DNA of 57,139 nt from Weissella viridescens (GCF_003862435.1 NZ_RHGY01000002.1:103723-160861); one strand, 5' to 3'; shown: positions 17,602 through 28,997, counted from the stretch's first letter. The notes: generated by a model not told the origin, from the sequence alone. Made by a program: numbers and translations.

Positions 17602-18663
17602 ATGTATATCAAACCACCACATTTGAAAAAAGGAAATACACTTGCCTTAGTAACGTTATCCAACGGTGCGCTATTTGAGAATGATGTTGCTTTAAAAATA
17701 GGCGAGGAGCGCCTGGCAGATTTTGGATTAAATCTCAAAGTAATGCCTCATGCGGCAGATGCACCAGAATATTTATGGGAACACCCAGAAGTACGTGCTG
17801 CTGATTTAAAGGCGGCCTTTATGGATGAGGATGTGCAAGGAATTGTCTGTACGATTGGTGGTTGCGACACCTATCGTTTAGCCCCATATTTACTCGATGA
17901 TCCGGAATTTGTGCAGGCTGTCCAGGAACATTCGAAAGTCTTTATGGGCTTTTCAGACACGACATTAAATCATTTGGTTTTCCACAAACTTGGTTTGAAC
18001 ACATTTTATGGTCCAAGTTTCTTGAATGATTTTGCTGACTTAGGGCCGGAAATGTTACCATTTGCCCGTGATAATTTCGCACGTTTCTTCATTCCTGAGC
18101 CATATTACCTTGAATCAAGTCCAGTTTGGTATGATGAACGACAAGATTTTTCCAGTAACAGTGTTGGCGTGCAACGCATGGCGCACAAAGAGCGGTATGG
18201 TTATGAAACACTATTTGGTTCAGGGACGCGAACTGGCCAATTACTTGGGGGTTGCATTGAAAGTTTATTTGACTTATTGACCGGTCACAATTTTCCAGAT
18301 GAATTGGCTGTGGATGCGCAGTATCAACTTTGGCCAGCAGACTGGCAGGGAAAGATGATGTTCTTGGAAACAAGTCAAGAAAACCCAGATCCAAAAAAAT
18401 TAGCGATTTACTTACATCGGATTGCCCAAACCGGCGTCTTCAATCAAGTTTCAGGTTTATTGGTGGGAAAGTCGCAGAACCAGAAGTATTTTCATGAATA
18501 TCGAAAACTGTATCAGCAACTAGGTGAACGATATCATTTACCAGTTCTATATAATGTTAATTTTGGTCATGGTTTCCCACGACTTTCGATGCCCTACGGG
18601 GTTGAAACGAAAGTTGATTTTGATGCCCAGACCATTAAATTACTAGAATTACCTTGGATATAA
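17602..18663 (+). CDS. LD-carboxypeptidase / MccF-like serine peptidase (family S66)
   Basis: A 353-aa S66 peptidase. Family S66 comprises the LD-carboxypeptidases that trim the terminal D-Ala from peptidoglycan tetrapeptides during wall recycling and MccF-type enzymes that cleave microcin C-like peptidyl nucleotides. The nucleophile Ser118 lies in VFMGFSDTTLNHLVF, the Glu in LLGGCIESLFDLLTG and the His in NFGHGFPRLSMPYG, giving a full Ser-Glu-His triad. The overall pattern and the 353-aa length are closer to MccF than to the shorter LdcA group, so either role is possible. GGGGGG at 17590-17595 sets the start. It is a single-gene unit with a terminator on each side. Confidence 0.88.
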   Translation: MYIKPPHLKKGNTLALVTLSNGALFENDVALKIGEERLADFGLNLKVMPHAADAPEYLWEHPEVRAADLKAAFMDEDVQGIVCTIGGCDTYRLAPYLLDDPEFVQAVQEHSKVFMGFSDTTLNHLVFHKLGLNTFYGPSFLNDFADLGPEMLPFARDNFARFFIPEPYYLESSPVWYDERQDFSSNSVGVQRMAHKERYGYETLFGSGTRTGQLLGGCIESLFDLLTGHNFPDELAVDAQYQLWPADWQGKMMFLETSQENPDPKKLAIYLHRIAQTGVFNQVSGLLVGKSQNQKYFHEYRKLYQQLGERYHLPVLYNVNFGHGFPRLSMPYGVETKVDFDAQTIKLLELPWI

Positions 18664-18670
18664 ATAAATA

Positions 18671-18704
18671 AAAAGGAGCAGCCTAGAAGTTGCTCCTTTT
18701 TTTT
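18671..18704 (+). terminator. Rho-independent terminator upstream of the purine operon
   Basis: A 10-bp perfect stem AAAAGGAGCA / TGCTCCTTTT (18671-18680 with 18691-18700) and eight T in total. Confidence 0.88.
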
Positions 18705-18748
18705 GCGCATTTTCAAAAATAACTTTTATCCGTTGTGAATTTTATCTC

Positions 18749-18760
18749 TTAAACGTTTAA
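18749..18760. promoter_or_regulatory. TTAAACGTTTAA palindrome upstream of purE
   Basis: An exact second copy of the 12-bp palindrome found between pepC and metQ (10175-10186). It lies about 120 nt before purE, just upstream of a PurBox-like CGAAC element, and resembles the core of CcpA/LacI-family operators. Confidence 0.4.
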
Positions 18761-18762
18761 AA

Positions 18763-18866
18763 CACGAACAATATAGATTAGTTTAACTATTTTAAAAGCT
18801 AAATGTTTACATTAAACAATAATGGTGGTTAAATGTATGTAAATAAGACGTAAATCAATGTTCGTG
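18763..18866 (+). promoter_or_regulatory. Purine operon control region with two CGAAC elements
   Basis: CACGAACA at 18763-18770 and its inverse TGTTCGTG at 18859-18866 frame the promoter region. The first matches about 11 of 13 positions of the lactococcal PurR PurBox, and both contain the CGAAC core. A candidate promoter TTTACA (18806-18811) with TTAAAT after 17 bp lies between them. PurR control responding to PRPP is the expected mode, but the purR gene is not in this window. Confidence 0.45.
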
Positions 18867-18875
18867 GAGGAAGAT

Positions 18876-19364
18876 ATGCCAAAAGTAGCTGTCATTATGG
18901 GGTCACAATCAGATTGGCCTACCATGCAAGAAACAACCACCATTTTAGATGATCTAAATATTGAATATGAAGTTCATATTGTTTCAGCCCATCGAACACC
19001 CGAAAGAATGATTTCATTTGCGCAACATGCACGTGAAAATGGGTTCGGCATTATTATTGCAGGAGCAGGTGGTGCCGCCCACTTGCCTGGCATGGTTGCT
19101 GCTTCAACAACATTACCCGTTATTGGCGTACCCATCCAATCAAAGGCATTGAATGGGATGGATTCATTGTTAAGTATCGTTCAAATGCCAAGTGGTGTCC
19201 CTGTCGCAACAGTTGCGATTGGAACTGCTGGTGCAAAGAACGCAGCTTACCTAGCAGCACAAATGCTTGGCATTACAGATCCTGACATTGCCGAAGCCGT
19301 TACGGATTTTCGTAATCATCAAGCTGATGCCGTCATTGAAAGCGAGGCACATTTAAATGACTAA
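18876..19364 (+). CDS. purE: N5-carboxyaminoimidazole ribonucleotide mutase
   Basis: A 162-aa class I PurE that converts N5-CAIR made by PurK into CAIR. Class I motifs are GSQSDWPTM near the N-terminus, SAHRTPERM (about residue 45) and [13 protein letters not shown]. Start 18876 ([11 protein letters not shown]) is set by GGAGG at 18866-18870; a frame extension to 18858 would place the binding site inside the gene. It opens an eleven-gene purine operon and overlaps purK by 8 nt. Confidence 0.96.
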   Translation: MPKVAVIMGSQSDWPTMQETTTILDDLNIEYEVHIVSAHRTPERMISFAQHARENGFGIIIAGAGGAAHLPGMVAASTTLPVIGVPIQSKALNGMDSLLSIVQMPSGVPVATVAIGTAGAKNAAYLAAQMLGITDPDIAEAVTDFRNHQADAVIESEAHLND

Positions 19365-20484
19365 GCCAATCTTACCCCCCGCAACTATTGGCATTATTGG
19401 TGGGGGACAATTAGGACAAATGATGGCCTTGGCTGCTAAGCCAATGGGATATCGCGTGATTGTTTTGGATCCAACGCCAAATGCACCTGCTGGACAGGTT
19501 GCCGATGAACAAGTGATTGCTTCATATAATGACGCTGCCGCGTTAACTGATTTGGCACGTCGCGTGGACGTTCTCACTTATGAATTTGAAAATGTTGATT
19601 TAGAGACACTCGAAACGTTGGGGGCATTAACACCGTTACCACAAGGAACTGAGTTACTTGCAACGACTAAAAATCGTTTATCTGAAAAAAGATTCTTACA
19701 AAGTTTGCATTTACCAGTGACTGAATTTGCTGAAGTCCAAAATGTTGCTGATTTAGATGCAGCCGTGCAACAGGTTAAGTTACCAGCAATTCTGAAGACA
19801 GTTGAAGGTGGCTATGATGGTCATGGTCAATGGGATATTCCCGACCGCGAGGCTTTGGCAGAATTGGTTGCCCATTGGGATAATGACGTTCAAGAGACCT
19901 TAATCTTGGAACACCGGATTGATTTTGATTATGAAGTCAGTGTCATGGTAACAACAGACGGGAATGATACCACACGGGTTTGGCCAATGACGGTAAATGA
20001 ACATCACGAACATATCTTACGTAGTTCATTAGCTGATGGTTTACAAACTGAACAATTACAAGCAAATGTAGCTGATATTGCCCAGAAAATTGCTCAGGCT
20101 TTTAACTTAAAGGGTATCCTAGGAATTGAGATGTTTGTAAAGGGCGATGAAATTTATATCAACGAGCTAGCACCGCGACCACATAACTCAGGACACTATA
20201 GCATTGAGGGCACGCATGTTTCCCAATTCGAAGGACATATTCGCAGTATCACGGGTCTGCCAATTCCAGAGATTACCTTAGAAGCGCCAAGCATGATGTT
20301 GAATTTATTGGGTGAAACGCTCGTTAAGGCACGCGAAGCACTTGTTGATCATCCAGATTGGCATTTCCACGACTATGGTAAGACTGATATTAAACCCTTA
20401 CGAAAGATGGGACACATCACGGTTACTGGAACTGAAGCAATTGAGGCATTAAAAGCATGGGGGATTTCAAATGACGCATACTGA
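19357..20484 (+). CDS. purK: 5-(carboxyamino)imidazole ribonucleotide synthase
   Basis: A 375-aa ATP-grasp enzyme that carboxylates AIR with bicarbonate and ATP to N5-CAIR. The N-terminal [16 protein letters not shown] and the ATP-grasp segments [15 protein letters not shown] and [18 protein letters not shown] are diagnostic. Its ATG lies inside the end of purE, and its 3' end overlaps purC by 14 nt, so translation is coupled on both sides. Confidence 0.97.
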   Translation: MTKPILPPATIGIIGGGQLGQMMALAAKPMGYRVIVLDPTPNAPAGQVADEQVIASYNDAAALTDLARRVDVLTYEFENVDLETLETLGALTPLPQGTELLATTKNRLSEKRFLQSLHLPVTEFAEVQNVADLDAAVQQVKLPAILKTVEGGYDGHGQWDIPDREALAELVAHWDNDVQETLILEHRIDFDYEVSVMVTTDGNDTTRVWPMTVNEHHEHILRSSLADGLQTEQLQANVADIAQKIAQAFNLKGILGIEMFVKGDEIYINELAPRPHNSGHYSIEGTHVSQFEGHIRSITGLPIPEITLEAPSMMLNLLGETLVKAREALVDHPDWHFHDYGKTDIKPLRKMGHITVTGTEAIEALKAWGISNDAY

Positions 20485-21205
20485 GATTGAACAAGGGAAC
20501 CTTATTACGACAGGTAAGGCTAAGGCTTTATATGAAACAGACAATCCTGAATATATCTGGGTCCACAATTTAGATCAAGCCACAGCTTTAAATGGTAAAC
20601 GCAAAGAAGCGGTCGCTGATAAGGCTTACTATACAAATCAAATTAGCCGTTATTTATTTGAATATTTAAACGGTAAAGGGATTCCAACACATTATGTTGA
20701 AGCGTTAAATGAAACCGATAGCTTGGTCCATCGTTTGACCATGCTACCAATTGAAGTGGTGACGCGTAATTATGCCTCAGGTCATTTTGTGAGTCGTTTC
20801 GATGTTGAACCCATGTTCCCACTTGAACCAACCGTCTTAGAGTTCTATTACAAATCAGATGCTTTAGATGATCCATTCATGAATGAATCGCAAATGTTGG
20901 CCCTAAACATTGCCACTTTGGAAGGCATCGCTCGCATTAAGGCGTTAACGTATCAAATCAATCCACTGTTGAACCAACTCTTTGACGAAATTGGTATTAC
21001 TTTAGTCGACTTCAAACTAGAATTTGGTCGAAATATAGACGATGAAATTGTCTTGGGTGATGAATTATCACCAGATAATATGCGTTTGATTGATCAAGCC
21101 ACTGGCGATTCACTGGATAAGGATGTTTTCCGTCAGCAAACAGGAGATTTAACCACCGGATACGCGCAAGTCCTTACTCGTTTACAAGCAAAATTAGGAG
21201 AATAA
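20471..21205 (+). CDS. purC: SAICAR synthase
   Basis: A 244-aa phosphoribosylaminoimidazole-succinocarboxamide synthase joining CAIR and aspartate. Motifs are GKAKALYETDNP, FNGKR-like ALNGKRKEAV, LPIEVVTRNYASGHF and LVDFKLEFGRNIDDEIVLGDELSPDNMRL, all in order and at standard spacing. The start codon overlaps purK, with GGGGGA upstream. Confidence 0.97.
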   Translation: MTHTEIEQGNLITTGKAKALYETDNPEYIWVHNLDQATALNGKRKEAVADKAYYTNQISRYLFEYLNGKGIPTHYVEALNETDSLVHRLTMLPIEVVTRNYASGHFVSRFDVEPMFPLEPTVLEFYYKSDALDDPFMNESQMLALNIATLEGIARIKALTYQINPLLNQLFDEIGITLVDFKLEFGRNIDDEIVLGDELSPDNMRLIDQATGDSLDKDVFRQQTGDLTTGYAQVLTRLQAKLGE

Positions 21206-21206
21206 G

Positions 21207-21467
21207 ATGACCATGTATTTAGCAAAAATCAAAGTAACTTATAAGCCTTCAGTTTTGGATCCACAAGGTGAGGTCATTAAGTCTGCCTTACACCGTTTAG
21301 ACTATGAAACAGTAAATCAAGTGATTCAAGGTAAGTACTTTGAAGTTAAGCTTGCTGCTGATTCAATTGAGGCTGCCAATGGTTTAGTAGAATCAATGAC
21401 GGAAGCGCTATTGATTAATCAAAATACTGAAACTTACAACTACACCGTTGAGGAGGTTGAAGCCTAG
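21207..21467 (+). CDS. purS: FGAM synthase subunit PurS
   Basis: An 86-aa small subunit of the three-part formylglycinamidine synthase. It joins glutaminase PurQ to the synthetase PurL. The family pattern KIKVTYKPSVLDPQGEVIKSALHRL is present, ending YNYTVEEVEA. The ATG at 21207 is 6 nt from AGGAG; an in-frame ATG two codons later is also possible. It sits directly before purQ and purL, as expected for the complex. Confidence 0.95.
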   Translation: MTMYLAKIKVTYKPSVLDPQGEVIKSALHRLDYETVNQVIQGKYFEVKLAADSIEAANGLVESMTEALLINQNTETYNYTVEEVEA

Positions 21468-21469
21468 TC

Positions 21470-22144
21470 ATGAAATCAGTTGTGGTACGTTTCCCAGGCT
21501 CTAATTGTGATGAAGATATGTATTATGCCTTACAAGATCTGGGTCTAAATCCAAGTTTTGTTTCAGCACAAAGTGATGTGTCTTTAGACGAATTTGATGC
21601 GATTTTCCTTCCCGGTGGGTTTTCATATGGTGATTATTTACGGACAGGTGCCATTGCACGTTTCTCACCAATTATGCAGGCTGTGCAAGCAGCTGCTAAC
21701 GATGGCAAATTAGTCGTTGGTATTTGTAACGGTTTCCAGATTTTAACTGAGAGTGGACTGTTGCCGGGTCAGTTGATGATGAACGAAGTGCCTGGATTCA
21801 TTTGTGATGAGACACTACTACATATCGAACAACCTGAATCAGCCTTCACTAATGCCTATACGACAGATGAGGTACTTATTCCAGTCGCACATGCTGATGG
21901 TCGTTACTATGCTGATGCGCAAACATTGGCTGACTTAGAAGCAAATGGGCAAATTATTTTCAAGTACACCTCTAATTTGAACGGTTCTGAGGATATGATT
22001 GCCGGTATTACCAATAAGCAAGGTAATGTCTTGGGCATGATGCCGCATCCAGAACGAGCGGTTGATCCATTAATTGGCAATAGAGATGGTCAAAACTTCT
22101 TCAAGAGTATTTTAGCAACGTTTGCAACACAAGGAGTGAACTAA
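21470..22144 (+). CDS. purQ: FGAM synthase glutaminase subunit PurQ
   Basis: A 224-aa class I glutamine amidotransferase that supplies ammonia to PurL. The nucleophile Cys lies in [14 protein letters not shown] and the catalytic His in [11 protein letters not shown]; the oxyanion-region [18 protein letters not shown] is typical of PurQ. It starts 2 nt after purS and ends 1 nt before purL. Confidence 0.97.
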   Translation: MKSVVVRFPGSNCDEDMYYALQDLGLNPSFVSAQSDVSLDEFDAIFLPGGFSYGDYLRTGAIARFSPIMQAVQAAANDGKLVVGICNGFQILTESGLLPGQLMMNEVPGFICDETLLHIEQPESAFTNAYTTDEVLIPVAHADGRYYADAQTLADLEANGQIIFKYTSNLNGSEDMIAGITNKQGNVLGMMPHPERAVDPLIGNRDGQNFFKSILATFATQGVN

Positions 22145-22145
22145 C

Positions 22146-24377
22146 ATGGTCGAGATGGTTTCTAATCCAATGGCAAATGAGCCAAATCCAACTGATATTC
22201 AAAAAACTAAATTGTATGAAGCTTGGGGCTTAACTGAGCATGAATATGATCTGATTGTCGATGAATTAGGACGTTTACCTAACTACACTGAAACAGGTTT
22301 ATTTTCAGCCATGTGGTCAGAACATTGTTCTTACAAGAAATCAAAGCCAGTTCTACGCACGTTCTGGTCAAAGAATGAACGCGTGCTTCAAGGACCAGGT
22401 GAAGGTGCCGGGATTTTAGACATCGGCGATAATCAAGCGGTTGTGTTCAAAGCTGAATCGCACAATCATCCTTCAGCAGTTGAGCCCTACGAGGGTGCTG
22501 CTACAGGTGTTGGCGGAATCCTACGTGATATCTTCTCAATGGGTGCCCAACCAATTGCAGTGCTTGATAGTCTTCAATTTGGTGATGTCACATCAAAGCA
22601 AACGCAACGTTTAATTGATGGTGTCGTTGCTGGAATTGCGGGATATGGTAATGCCATTGGTATTCCAACCGTTGGTGGGGCAATGAACTTTGATGCCACT
22701 TATCAACATAATCCCTTAGTAAATGTAATGGCTGTTGGGTTACTTAATCAAGATTTGCTTCACGTTGGAAAAGCTGAAGGTGCTGGAAACGTTGTCCTAT
22801 ACGTTGGGGCAACAACCGGACGTGACGGTATTCAAGGGGCTACCTTTGCTTCTGCTGAATTTGATTCTTCCGAAGATCAAAATCGTTCAGCCGTTCAAGT
22901 TGGTGATCCCTTTATGGAAAAGCTTGTCATGGACGCCACGATTAAAGCCATTCAACAATATGGTGATGTCATTGTGGGGGTTCAAGATATGGGTGCCGCT
23001 GGATTAGTATCTTCAACGGCCGAAATGGCTGATAAAGCAGGCATGGGGATGGTCTTAGATCTTGATCAAGTGCCACAACGCGAACAAAATATGACGCCCT
23101 ATGAGTTAATGCTTTCTGAATCACAAGAACGGATGATTCTCGTCGTTAAAAAAGGACATGAAGATGCCGTAAAGCAAATCTTCACAGATGCTGACTTAAA
23201 CGCGGTCGTGATTGGTGAAGTGACCGACGATAAAAAGTATCAACTTACATTTGATGGGGCAACGGTAGCCGATGTTCCAGTTGATTTCTTAACTTCAGCC
23301 CCAAAGGTTGAATTGCCACAAACTGAACCTGCTCGTTTAGTTACAGCAACAACAGCGCAGTACCAACCCGAAGTTAACGATGCCAACGCCGTTTTGAAGC
23401 AATTATTAGCACAACCAACGATTGCCTCAAAGGCAGCCTTATATCGTCACTTTGATTGTAGTGTGCGTGCAGACACCGTCATCAAGCCAGGTGGGGATGC
23501 CGCGGTCGTCCGTGTCCGTGGGACAAAAAAGGCGTTGGCAATGACGACAGATATTAACAGTCGTTATACTTACTTAAATCCATTCATCGGTGGCCAATGG
23601 GCAATTCTGGAAGCTGCACAAAACATTGTCGCAACTGGGGCAGAGCCAATTGGAATCACGGATTGTTTGAACTTTGGAAACCCTGATGATCCTGAAATTT
23701 ATTATGAATTGGCGCAATCTGTTGCTGGAATCAATGAAGTTGCTCAGGTCATTAACACACCTGTTATTTCTGGAAATGTCTCACTTTATAACGAAACTGA
23801 TGGGACGGCGATTTACCCAACGCCAATGGTTGGTATGGTCGGCTTGCACATGTCAACTGATGACATTACGACGATTCAAGCCAAACAAGCTGGCGATATC
23901 GTTTATCTTGTTGGTGAATTAAAAGCACAATTCAATGGTAGTGAGATTCAACACATGCAAACTGGTTCAGTCTCAGGCGATTTATTCCCAATCAATGTTG
24001 ATCATGCACAAGCCGTTCAAGCCAAAGTGCTTGAAGCAGCGCAAAGTCACTATGTTCGAAGCATGCACGACGTTGCCGAAGGTGGTCTTGGAGTCGCCTT
24101 AGCAGAAATCTTGTTTGGCACACCATTTGGTGCCGATGTTACGGTAGCCACCGACATGGTAAACATTTTCGCTGAGGCACCAAGCATGATTATCGTGACG
24201 GTCGCACCAGAGCAACAAGCCATGTTTGAAGCATTGATGGGGGCTGATGCCACGAAGTTAGGTGAAATTACAGAAGCGCCAATGCTTAAGATTGCCGCAC
24301 AAAATCAAAAAATGAACTTATCCGTATCTGATGCAGAAAGTGTGTACAAGGACAGCTTATGGCAACAACTACAATAG
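22146..24377 (+). CDS. purL: FGAM synthase large subunit PurL (small-PurL type)
   Basis: A 743-aa synthetase subunit of the Gram-positive type that needs PurS and PurQ. Key segments are the N-terminal [18 protein letters not shown], the substrate motif [25 protein letters not shown], a duplicated ATP-binding fold with GGDAAVVRV, and [15 protein letters not shown] near the C-terminus. It follows AAGGAG. The 3' end overlaps purF by 19 nt. Confidence 0.97.
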   Translation: MVEMVSNPMANEPNPTDIQKTKLYEAWGLTEHEYDLIVDELGRLPNYTETGLFSAMWSEHCSYKKSKPVLRTFWSKNERVLQGPGEGAGILDIGDNQAVVFKAESHNHPSAVEPYEGAATGVGGILRDIFSMGAQPIAVLDSLQFGDVTSKQTQRLIDGVVAGIAGYGNAIGIPTVGGAMNFDATYQHNPLVNVMAVGLLNQDLLHVGKAEGAGNVVLYVGATTGRDGIQGATFASAEFDSSEDQNRSAVQVGDPFMEKLVMDATIKAIQQYGDVIVGVQDMGAAGLVSSTAEMADKAGMGMVLDLDQVPQREQNMTPYELMLSESQERMILVVKKGHEDAVKQIFTDADLNAVVIGEVTDDKKYQLTFDGATVADVPVDFLTSAPKVELPQTEPARLVTATTAQYQPEVNDANAVLKQLLAQPTIASKAALYRHFDCSVRADTVIKPGGDAAVVRVRGTKKALAMTTDINSRYTYLNPFIGGQWAILEAAQNIVATGAEPIGITDCLNFGNPDDPEIYYELAQSVAGINEVAQVINTPVISGNVSLYNETDGTAIYPTPMVGMVGLHMSTDDITTIQAKQAGDIVYLVGELKAQFNGSEIQHMQTGSVSGDLFPINVDHAQAVQAKVLEAAQSHYVRSMHDVAEGGLGVALAEILFGTPFGADVTVATDMVNIFAEAPSMIIVTVAPEQQAMFEALMGADATKLGEITEAPMLKIAAQNQKMNLSVSDAESVYKDSLWQQLQ

Positions 24378-25828
24378 TAAATGAACGTTCGCTAAATGAA
24401 GAATGTGGTATTTTTGGCGTTTGGGATAACCCCGAAGCCGCTGAATTAACCTTTTATGGCTTACATGCACTCCAACATCGTGGCCAAGAAGGTGCCGGAA
24501 TTGTTTCCAAGAAGGCTGATGGTCGGCTTTGGCAAGAACGTGGTTTAGGTCTACTCAGTGAAGTTTTCGCTGATCCACGTCGCATGATGAATTTGGTCGG
24601 TGATTCAGCCATTGGGCATGTCCGTTACGCCACTGCTGGAAGTAACGGAATTGAAAACATTCAACCCTTTATGGTGAATTTTTCAGACATGCAAATCGCT
24701 TTAGCCCATAACGGTAATATCACAAATGCCAAGACTTTACGTCAAGAACTAGAAGATGAAGGGGCGATTTTCCAATCTTCATCAGACACCGAAATTCTGT
24801 TGCATTTGATTCGTCGTTCCAAGGCCCTGACCTTTGATGAAAAATTACGAGAAGCACTTCTCAAATTACGTGGTGGTTTTGCTTTCTTGCTCTTAACTCC
24901 AAATGCCATGTATGCAGCCTTAGATCCACATGGTTTCCGACCGTTTGTCATTGGTCAATTACCTGATGATGGCGCATATGTGGTTGCGAGTGAGACCGCT
25001 GCATTGGCTTCTGTGAATGCTGAATTTGTGCAAGACGTGCAGCCGGGTGAATTGATTCGATTTGATAACACTGGTATGCATGTTTCTAAGTATACTGAGC
25101 ACACGACATTGAACATTGATGCCATGGAGTACATCTATTTTGCCCGACCAGATTCCAATATTTATGGCGTCAATGTGCACAAGGCCCGCAAGCGGATGGG
25201 TAAAGCAACCGCTATTGAACATCCAGTTGCTGCTGACATGGTTGTTGGGGTGCCCAATTCATCCTTATCAGCTGCCATGGGATATGCTGAACAAGCTCAT
25301 TTGCCTAATGAAATGGGCTTGGTGAAGAATCAATATATTGCGCGTAGTTTTATTGAACCCACACAAGAGAAGCGCGAACGTGCTGTGCGCATGAAGTTAA
25401 GCGCCGTACCTGCGATTGTTTCAGGTCAACGCGTCATTTTGGTTGATGACTCAATCGTCCGTGGGACGACATCAAAGTACATCATTAAAATGTTGCGTGA
25501 TGCCGGAGCTAGTGAAGTCCACGTTCGGATTGCGTCACCTGAATTTAAGTACCCATCATTTTATGGTGTGGACATGCAGACAACAGATGAGTTGATGGCT
25601 GCGCATCACTCGAAAGCTGAAATGTGTGCCATTATCGGAGCTGATTCATTGGAATTCTTGTCTGTCGATGGCTTAATTGACAGCATTGACTTACCATACT
25701 CAGGACCAGGGAACGGATTAACCACCGCTTACTTTGACGGGCACTATCCATCCCCAGTTTATGACTACCAAGCTTCGCTAGCAAAGCTAGCTGAAGCGGG
25801 TGTCGTAACTTTTGATCCTGAACCCTAA
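24359..25828 (+). CDS. purF: Amidophosphoribosyltransferase without iron-sulfur ligands
   Basis: A 489-aa enzyme for the committed step, PRPP plus glutamine to phosphoribosylamine. The N-terminal 15 residues [15 protein letters not shown] form a propeptide; cleavage would expose Cys16 of CGIFGV as the Ntn nucleophile. The PRPP motif is [14 protein letters not shown]. Bacillus-type PurF proteins that carry a propeptide also bind a 4Fe-4S cluster through several cysteines, including a C-terminal CxxC. Here the corresponding end reads [13 protein letters not shown] with no cysteine, so the cluster ligands are lost while the propeptide is retained. Confidence 0.96.
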   Translation: MATTTIVNERSLNEECGIFGVWDNPEAAELTFYGLHALQHRGQEGAGIVSKKADGRLWQERGLGLLSEVFADPRRMMNLVGDSAIGHVRYATAGSNGIENIQPFMVNFSDMQIALAHNGNITNAKTLRQELEDEGAIFQSSSDTEILLHLIRRSKALTFDEKLREALLKLRGGFAFLLLTPNAMYAALDPHGFRPFVIGQLPDDGAYVVASETAALASVNAEFVQDVQPGELIRFDNTGMHVSKYTEHTTLNIDAMEYIYFARPDSNIYGVNVHKARKRMGKATAIEHPVAADMVVGVPNSSLSAAMGYAEQAHLPNEMGLVKNQYIARSFIEPTQEKRERAVRMKLSAVPAIVSGQRVILVDDSIVRGTTSKYIIKMLRDAGASEVHVRIASPEFKYPSFYGVDMQTTDELMAAHHSKAEMCAIIGADSLEFLSVDGLIDSIDLPYSGPGNGLTTAYFDGHYPSPVYDYQASLAKLAEAGVVTFDPEP

Positions 25829-25852
25829 ATCACTTTTAAAGGAGAAGCTGAC

Positions 25853-26905
25853 ATGACAGATGAAAGTGCATATGCTGCATCCGGTGTAAGTGTTGAAGCC
25901 GGTAAGGAGAGTGTGGCGCAAATGCAGGAGGCCGTCGAAGCAACGTATACCGACCAGGTCCTCTCACCATTGGGGAGTTTTGGTTCCGCATTCGCGCTTG
26001 GTCAAGGCCTACAGGATCCAGTTTTAATTAGTGGAACCGATGGTGTTGGAACTAAGCTATTGTTAACGATTGCGGCGCAAAAATATGACACAATCGGACA
26101 GGATCTCGTTGCCATGGTCATGAACGATGTGTTAGCGCAAGGCGCAAAACCATTATTCATGCTAGATTACTTAGCCGTCGATAAGATGCGTCCTGAAGTT
26201 GTCGCAACTTTGGTTAAAGGCGTTGCTCAAGCAACTAAGACCATCGGCGCATCCCTCATCGGAGGGGAATCAGCCGAGTTGCCTGGTATGTATGCAAAGA
26301 ATCACTATGATTTAGCTGGATTTGGCGTTGGCATCGTTGAACGTGATGCTTTACTCTCTGCTGAAAATGCGCAAGCTGGTGATGTCTTGATTGGATTACC
26401 CTCAAGTGGGCTTCACTCAAATGGATATTCATTAGTACGCCGGGTCTTAGGCATCGAAACTGATGCCGATTTCACGAGTTTACCTGAAGCAATGCAACAA
26501 ACATTGCTTGAGCCAACCCAGTTGTATCAACCAGCGCTTAATCCCATTTTAGGTATGCCAGGGTTGCATAGTATGGCGCATATTACAGGTGGTGGGATCG
26601 TCGAGAACTTACCGCGTGCCTATGATGAAACATTGGCTGCTCATCTTGAATGGGGAAGTTGGCCAATCCTCCCAATTTTTGACATTTTGCAAAAGCAAGG
26701 AAATTTGAGCTTAGAGGACATGTTGTTAACCTTCAACAATGGGCTTGGCATGGTCCTCGCTGTTGCACCAGATGCTGTGAACAAGATTATGCAACAGTTT
26801 GATATGCAAGACGAAGTCGCCTACATCATTGGAGAACTTAAACCACGGACAACTTCAGCAATTAAATGGAAGGGACAAGCACCATGGCCAATGACGTTAG
26901 ATTAG
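25853..26905 (+). CDS. purM: AIR synthase
   Basis: A 350-aa phosphoribosylformylglycinamidine cyclo-ligase closing the imidazole ring with ATP. Recognised by YAASGVSVEAGKESVAQM, ISGTDGVGTKLLLT, GQDLVAMVMNDVLAQGAKPLFMLDYLA, GGESAELPGMY and LPSSGLHSNGYSLVR. A binding site AAAGGAGAAG precedes the ATG, 24 nt after purF. Its end overlaps purN by 22 nt. Confidence 0.97.
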   Translation: MTDESAYAASGVSVEAGKESVAQMQEAVEATYTDQVLSPLGSFGSAFALGQGLQDPVLISGTDGVGTKLLLTIAAQKYDTIGQDLVAMVMNDVLAQGAKPLFMLDYLAVDKMRPEVVATLVKGVAQATKTIGASLIGGESAELPGMYAKNHYDLAGFGVGIVERDALLSAENAQAGDVLIGLPSSGLHSNGYSLVRRVLGIETDADFTSLPEAMQQTLLEPTQLYQPALNPILGMPGLHSMAHITGGGIVENLPRAYDETLAAHLEWGSWPILPIFDILQKQGNLSLEDMLLTFNNGLGMVLAVAPDAVNKIMQQFDMQDEVAYIIGELKPRTTSAIKWKGQAPWPMTLD

Positions 26906-27471
26906 CTGTTTTTGCATCCGGTCATGGCACGAACTTTGCTGCGATCCTTGATGCAATTCAGGCACAAGGCCTGTCTTGTCAAATTGTCCGCCTAGTCGTT
27001 GATAAAGCAAATGCTGGTGCGTTGGCAATTGCTAATGCCCACCATATTCCTACGTTGGTGGTGAATTATAAAGCAGCTGGAAGTCGCCAAGCAGTTGAAC
27101 AACAAATTATTGATCAACTAACGGCTGATGGGGCGCAGGGCATTCTGTTAGCAGGTTACATGCGCATTATTACCCCAACGCTCTTACAGGCATTTCCACA
27201 AAAAGTGATTAATATTCATCCGGCACTATTACCCAGTTTTCCTGGCACCCATGGGATTGAAGATGCCTTTCATTATGGCGTTAAAATCACGGGTGTTACG
27301 GTCCATTTTGTAGATGAAGGGACTGATACAGGTCAAATTATTGATCAGCAAGCAGTCCATATCGCTGATGACGATACACTTGAAAGTTTAGAAGCAAAAA
27401 TTCATGACGTTGAACATCATTTATATCCCACAGTTTTAGCACAATTATTGAAAGAAGAGGTATTTAACTAA
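26884..27471 (+). CDS. purN: Phosphoribosylglycinamide formyltransferase (PurN)
   Basis: A 195-aa folate-dependent GAR transformylase using 10-formyl-THF. Motifs are [14 protein letters not shown], the catalytic region [30 protein letters not shown] and [11 protein letters not shown]. Start 26884 (MANDVRLAV) after AAGGGACAAG is preferred to the ATG 18 nt upstream, which has no site. The formyl donor can be produced by fhs further down the same operon. Confidence 0.95.
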   Translation: MANDVRLAVFASGHGTNFAAILDAIQAQGLSCQIVRLVVDKANAGALAIANAHHIPTLVVNYKAAGSRQAVEQQIIDQLTADGAQGILLAGYMRIITPTLLQAFPQKVINIHPALLPSFPGTHGIEDAFHYGVKITGVTVHFVDEGTDTGQIIDQQAVHIADDDTLESLEAKIHDVEHHLYPTVLAQLLKEEVFN

Positions 27472-28997
27472 TGGCACGAGCATTAATGAGCGTTTCAGAT
27501 AAGCAAGGTTTAGTTCCTTTTGCACAAGCATTGACTGAATTAGGTTATGAAATTGTATCAACAGGGGGAACATTACGTACCCTCCAAGAGGCTGGTATTG
27601 AAGCTATCGCCATTGATGATGTGACGGGATTCCCTGAAATTTTAGACGGTCGTGTTAAGACGTTGCACCCACGTGTACACGCTGGGTTGTTGGCACGTCG
27701 CGACTTGCCAGAACACATGGAAACCTTGGCTGAATTGGATATCACACCAATTGATATGGTCGTGGTTAATTTGTATCCATTCAAGCACACGATTCAAAAG
27801 CCAGATGTCACCCGTGCCGATGCGATTGAAAACATTGATATTGGTGGACCATCAATGCTTCGTTCAGCTGCCAAAAATGCGCAAGATGTATTACCTATTG
27901 TTGATCCTGATGATTACAACGAAGTCATTGAACGTTTGCAAACCGATAATATTGATCAAGTTTATCGTCAAGGGCTTGCTGCGAAGGTATTCCGTCACAC
28001 TGCTGCTTATGATGCTTTGATTGCTGATTACTTAACTGATGAAGACTTTACCAAGCAAAAGACTGAAACCTACGAACTGGTTGATAACTTGCGCTATGGT
28101 GAAAATGCCCACCAAGATGCTGCTGCTTATCGTGATGCCTTGCCAACGGACTACTCAGTTTTGAGTGCGAACATCTTACATGGTAAGAAGCTTTCATATA
28201 ACAACATCCGCGATGCCGATGCTGCATTACGTATTATTGCTGACTTTGCTGAGCCAACCGTTGTGACAGTCAAGCACATGAACCCAGCTGGGATTGGGCA
28301 AGGGGACACCATTGAACAAGCTTGGGATCGTGCGTTCTACGCCGATGACATCTCAATCTTTGGTGGGATTGTTGCCTTGAACCGTGAAGTTGATTTAGCA
28401 ACCGCCCAAAAGATGCACAAGATTTTCCTTGAAATTATTATTGCGCCAAGTTTCACTGATGATGCTTATGCTGAATTAGCCAAGAAGAAGAACTTGCGCT
28501 TATTGACATTACCATTTACAAATGACATTCCACAAGCCGTTGAATTGACATCAATCTTGGGTGGAACAGTTATGCAACACCGTGATCTATTGGAAGAAAA
28601 GCGTGAAAACTATAAAGTGGTTTCAAAGGCGCAACCTACCGAAGCACAATTGGCAAAGCTTGAATTCGCTCAAACGGTTGTGAAGCATGTGAAGTCAAAC
28701 GCGATTGTTGTGGCAACCGATAATCAAACCCTTGGAATTGGTGCAGGACAACCAAATCGTATTGATTCAGTAAAGTTGGCAGTTGATCATGCCTCAAACA
28801 AGGAAGGCTTCGACCAAGCAGTGCTTGCATCAGATGCTTACTTCCCAATGGACGACTCTGTTCAATATGCAGCTGACCATGGCATTAAGGCCATTGTTGA
28901 GCCTGGTGGTTCAATTAAGGATCAAGCATCTATTGATAAGGCAGATGAACTTGGCATTGTTTTGGTCTTCTCAGGAAACCGTCACTTTAAGCACTAA
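27471..28997 (+). CDS. purH: AICAR transformylase/IMP cyclohydrolase
   Basis: A 508-aa bifunctional enzyme for the last two steps to IMP. The N-terminal cyclohydrolase domain has [29 protein letters not shown], and [18 protein letters not shown]. The C-terminal transformylase domain has [38 protein letters not shown], and [21 protein letters not shown]. The start codon overlaps the purN stop (TAATG). Confidence 0.97.
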   Translation: MARALMSVSDKQGLVPFAQALTELGYEIVSTGGTLRTLQEAGIEAIAIDDVTGFPEILDGRVKTLHPRVHAGLLARRDLPEHMETLAELDITPIDMVVVNLYPFKHTIQKPDVTRADAIENIDIGGPSMLRSAAKNAQDVLPIVDPDDYNEVIERLQTDNIDQVYRQGLAAKVFRHTAAYDALIADYLTDEDFTKQKTETYELVDNLRYGENAHQDAAAYRDALPTDYSVLSANILHGKKLSYNNIRDADAALRIIADFAEPTVVTVKHMNPAGIGQGDTIEQAWDRAFYADDISIFGGIVALNREVDLATAQKMHKIFLEIIIAPSFTDDAYAELAKKKNLRLLTLPFTNDIPQAVELTSILGGTVMQHRDLLEEKRENYKVVSKAQPTEAQLAKLEFAQTVVKHVKSNAIVVATDNQTLGIGAGQPNRIDSVKLAVDHASNKEGFDQAVLASDAYFPMDDSVQYAADHGIKAIVEPGGSIKDQASIDKADELGIVLVFSGNRHFKH

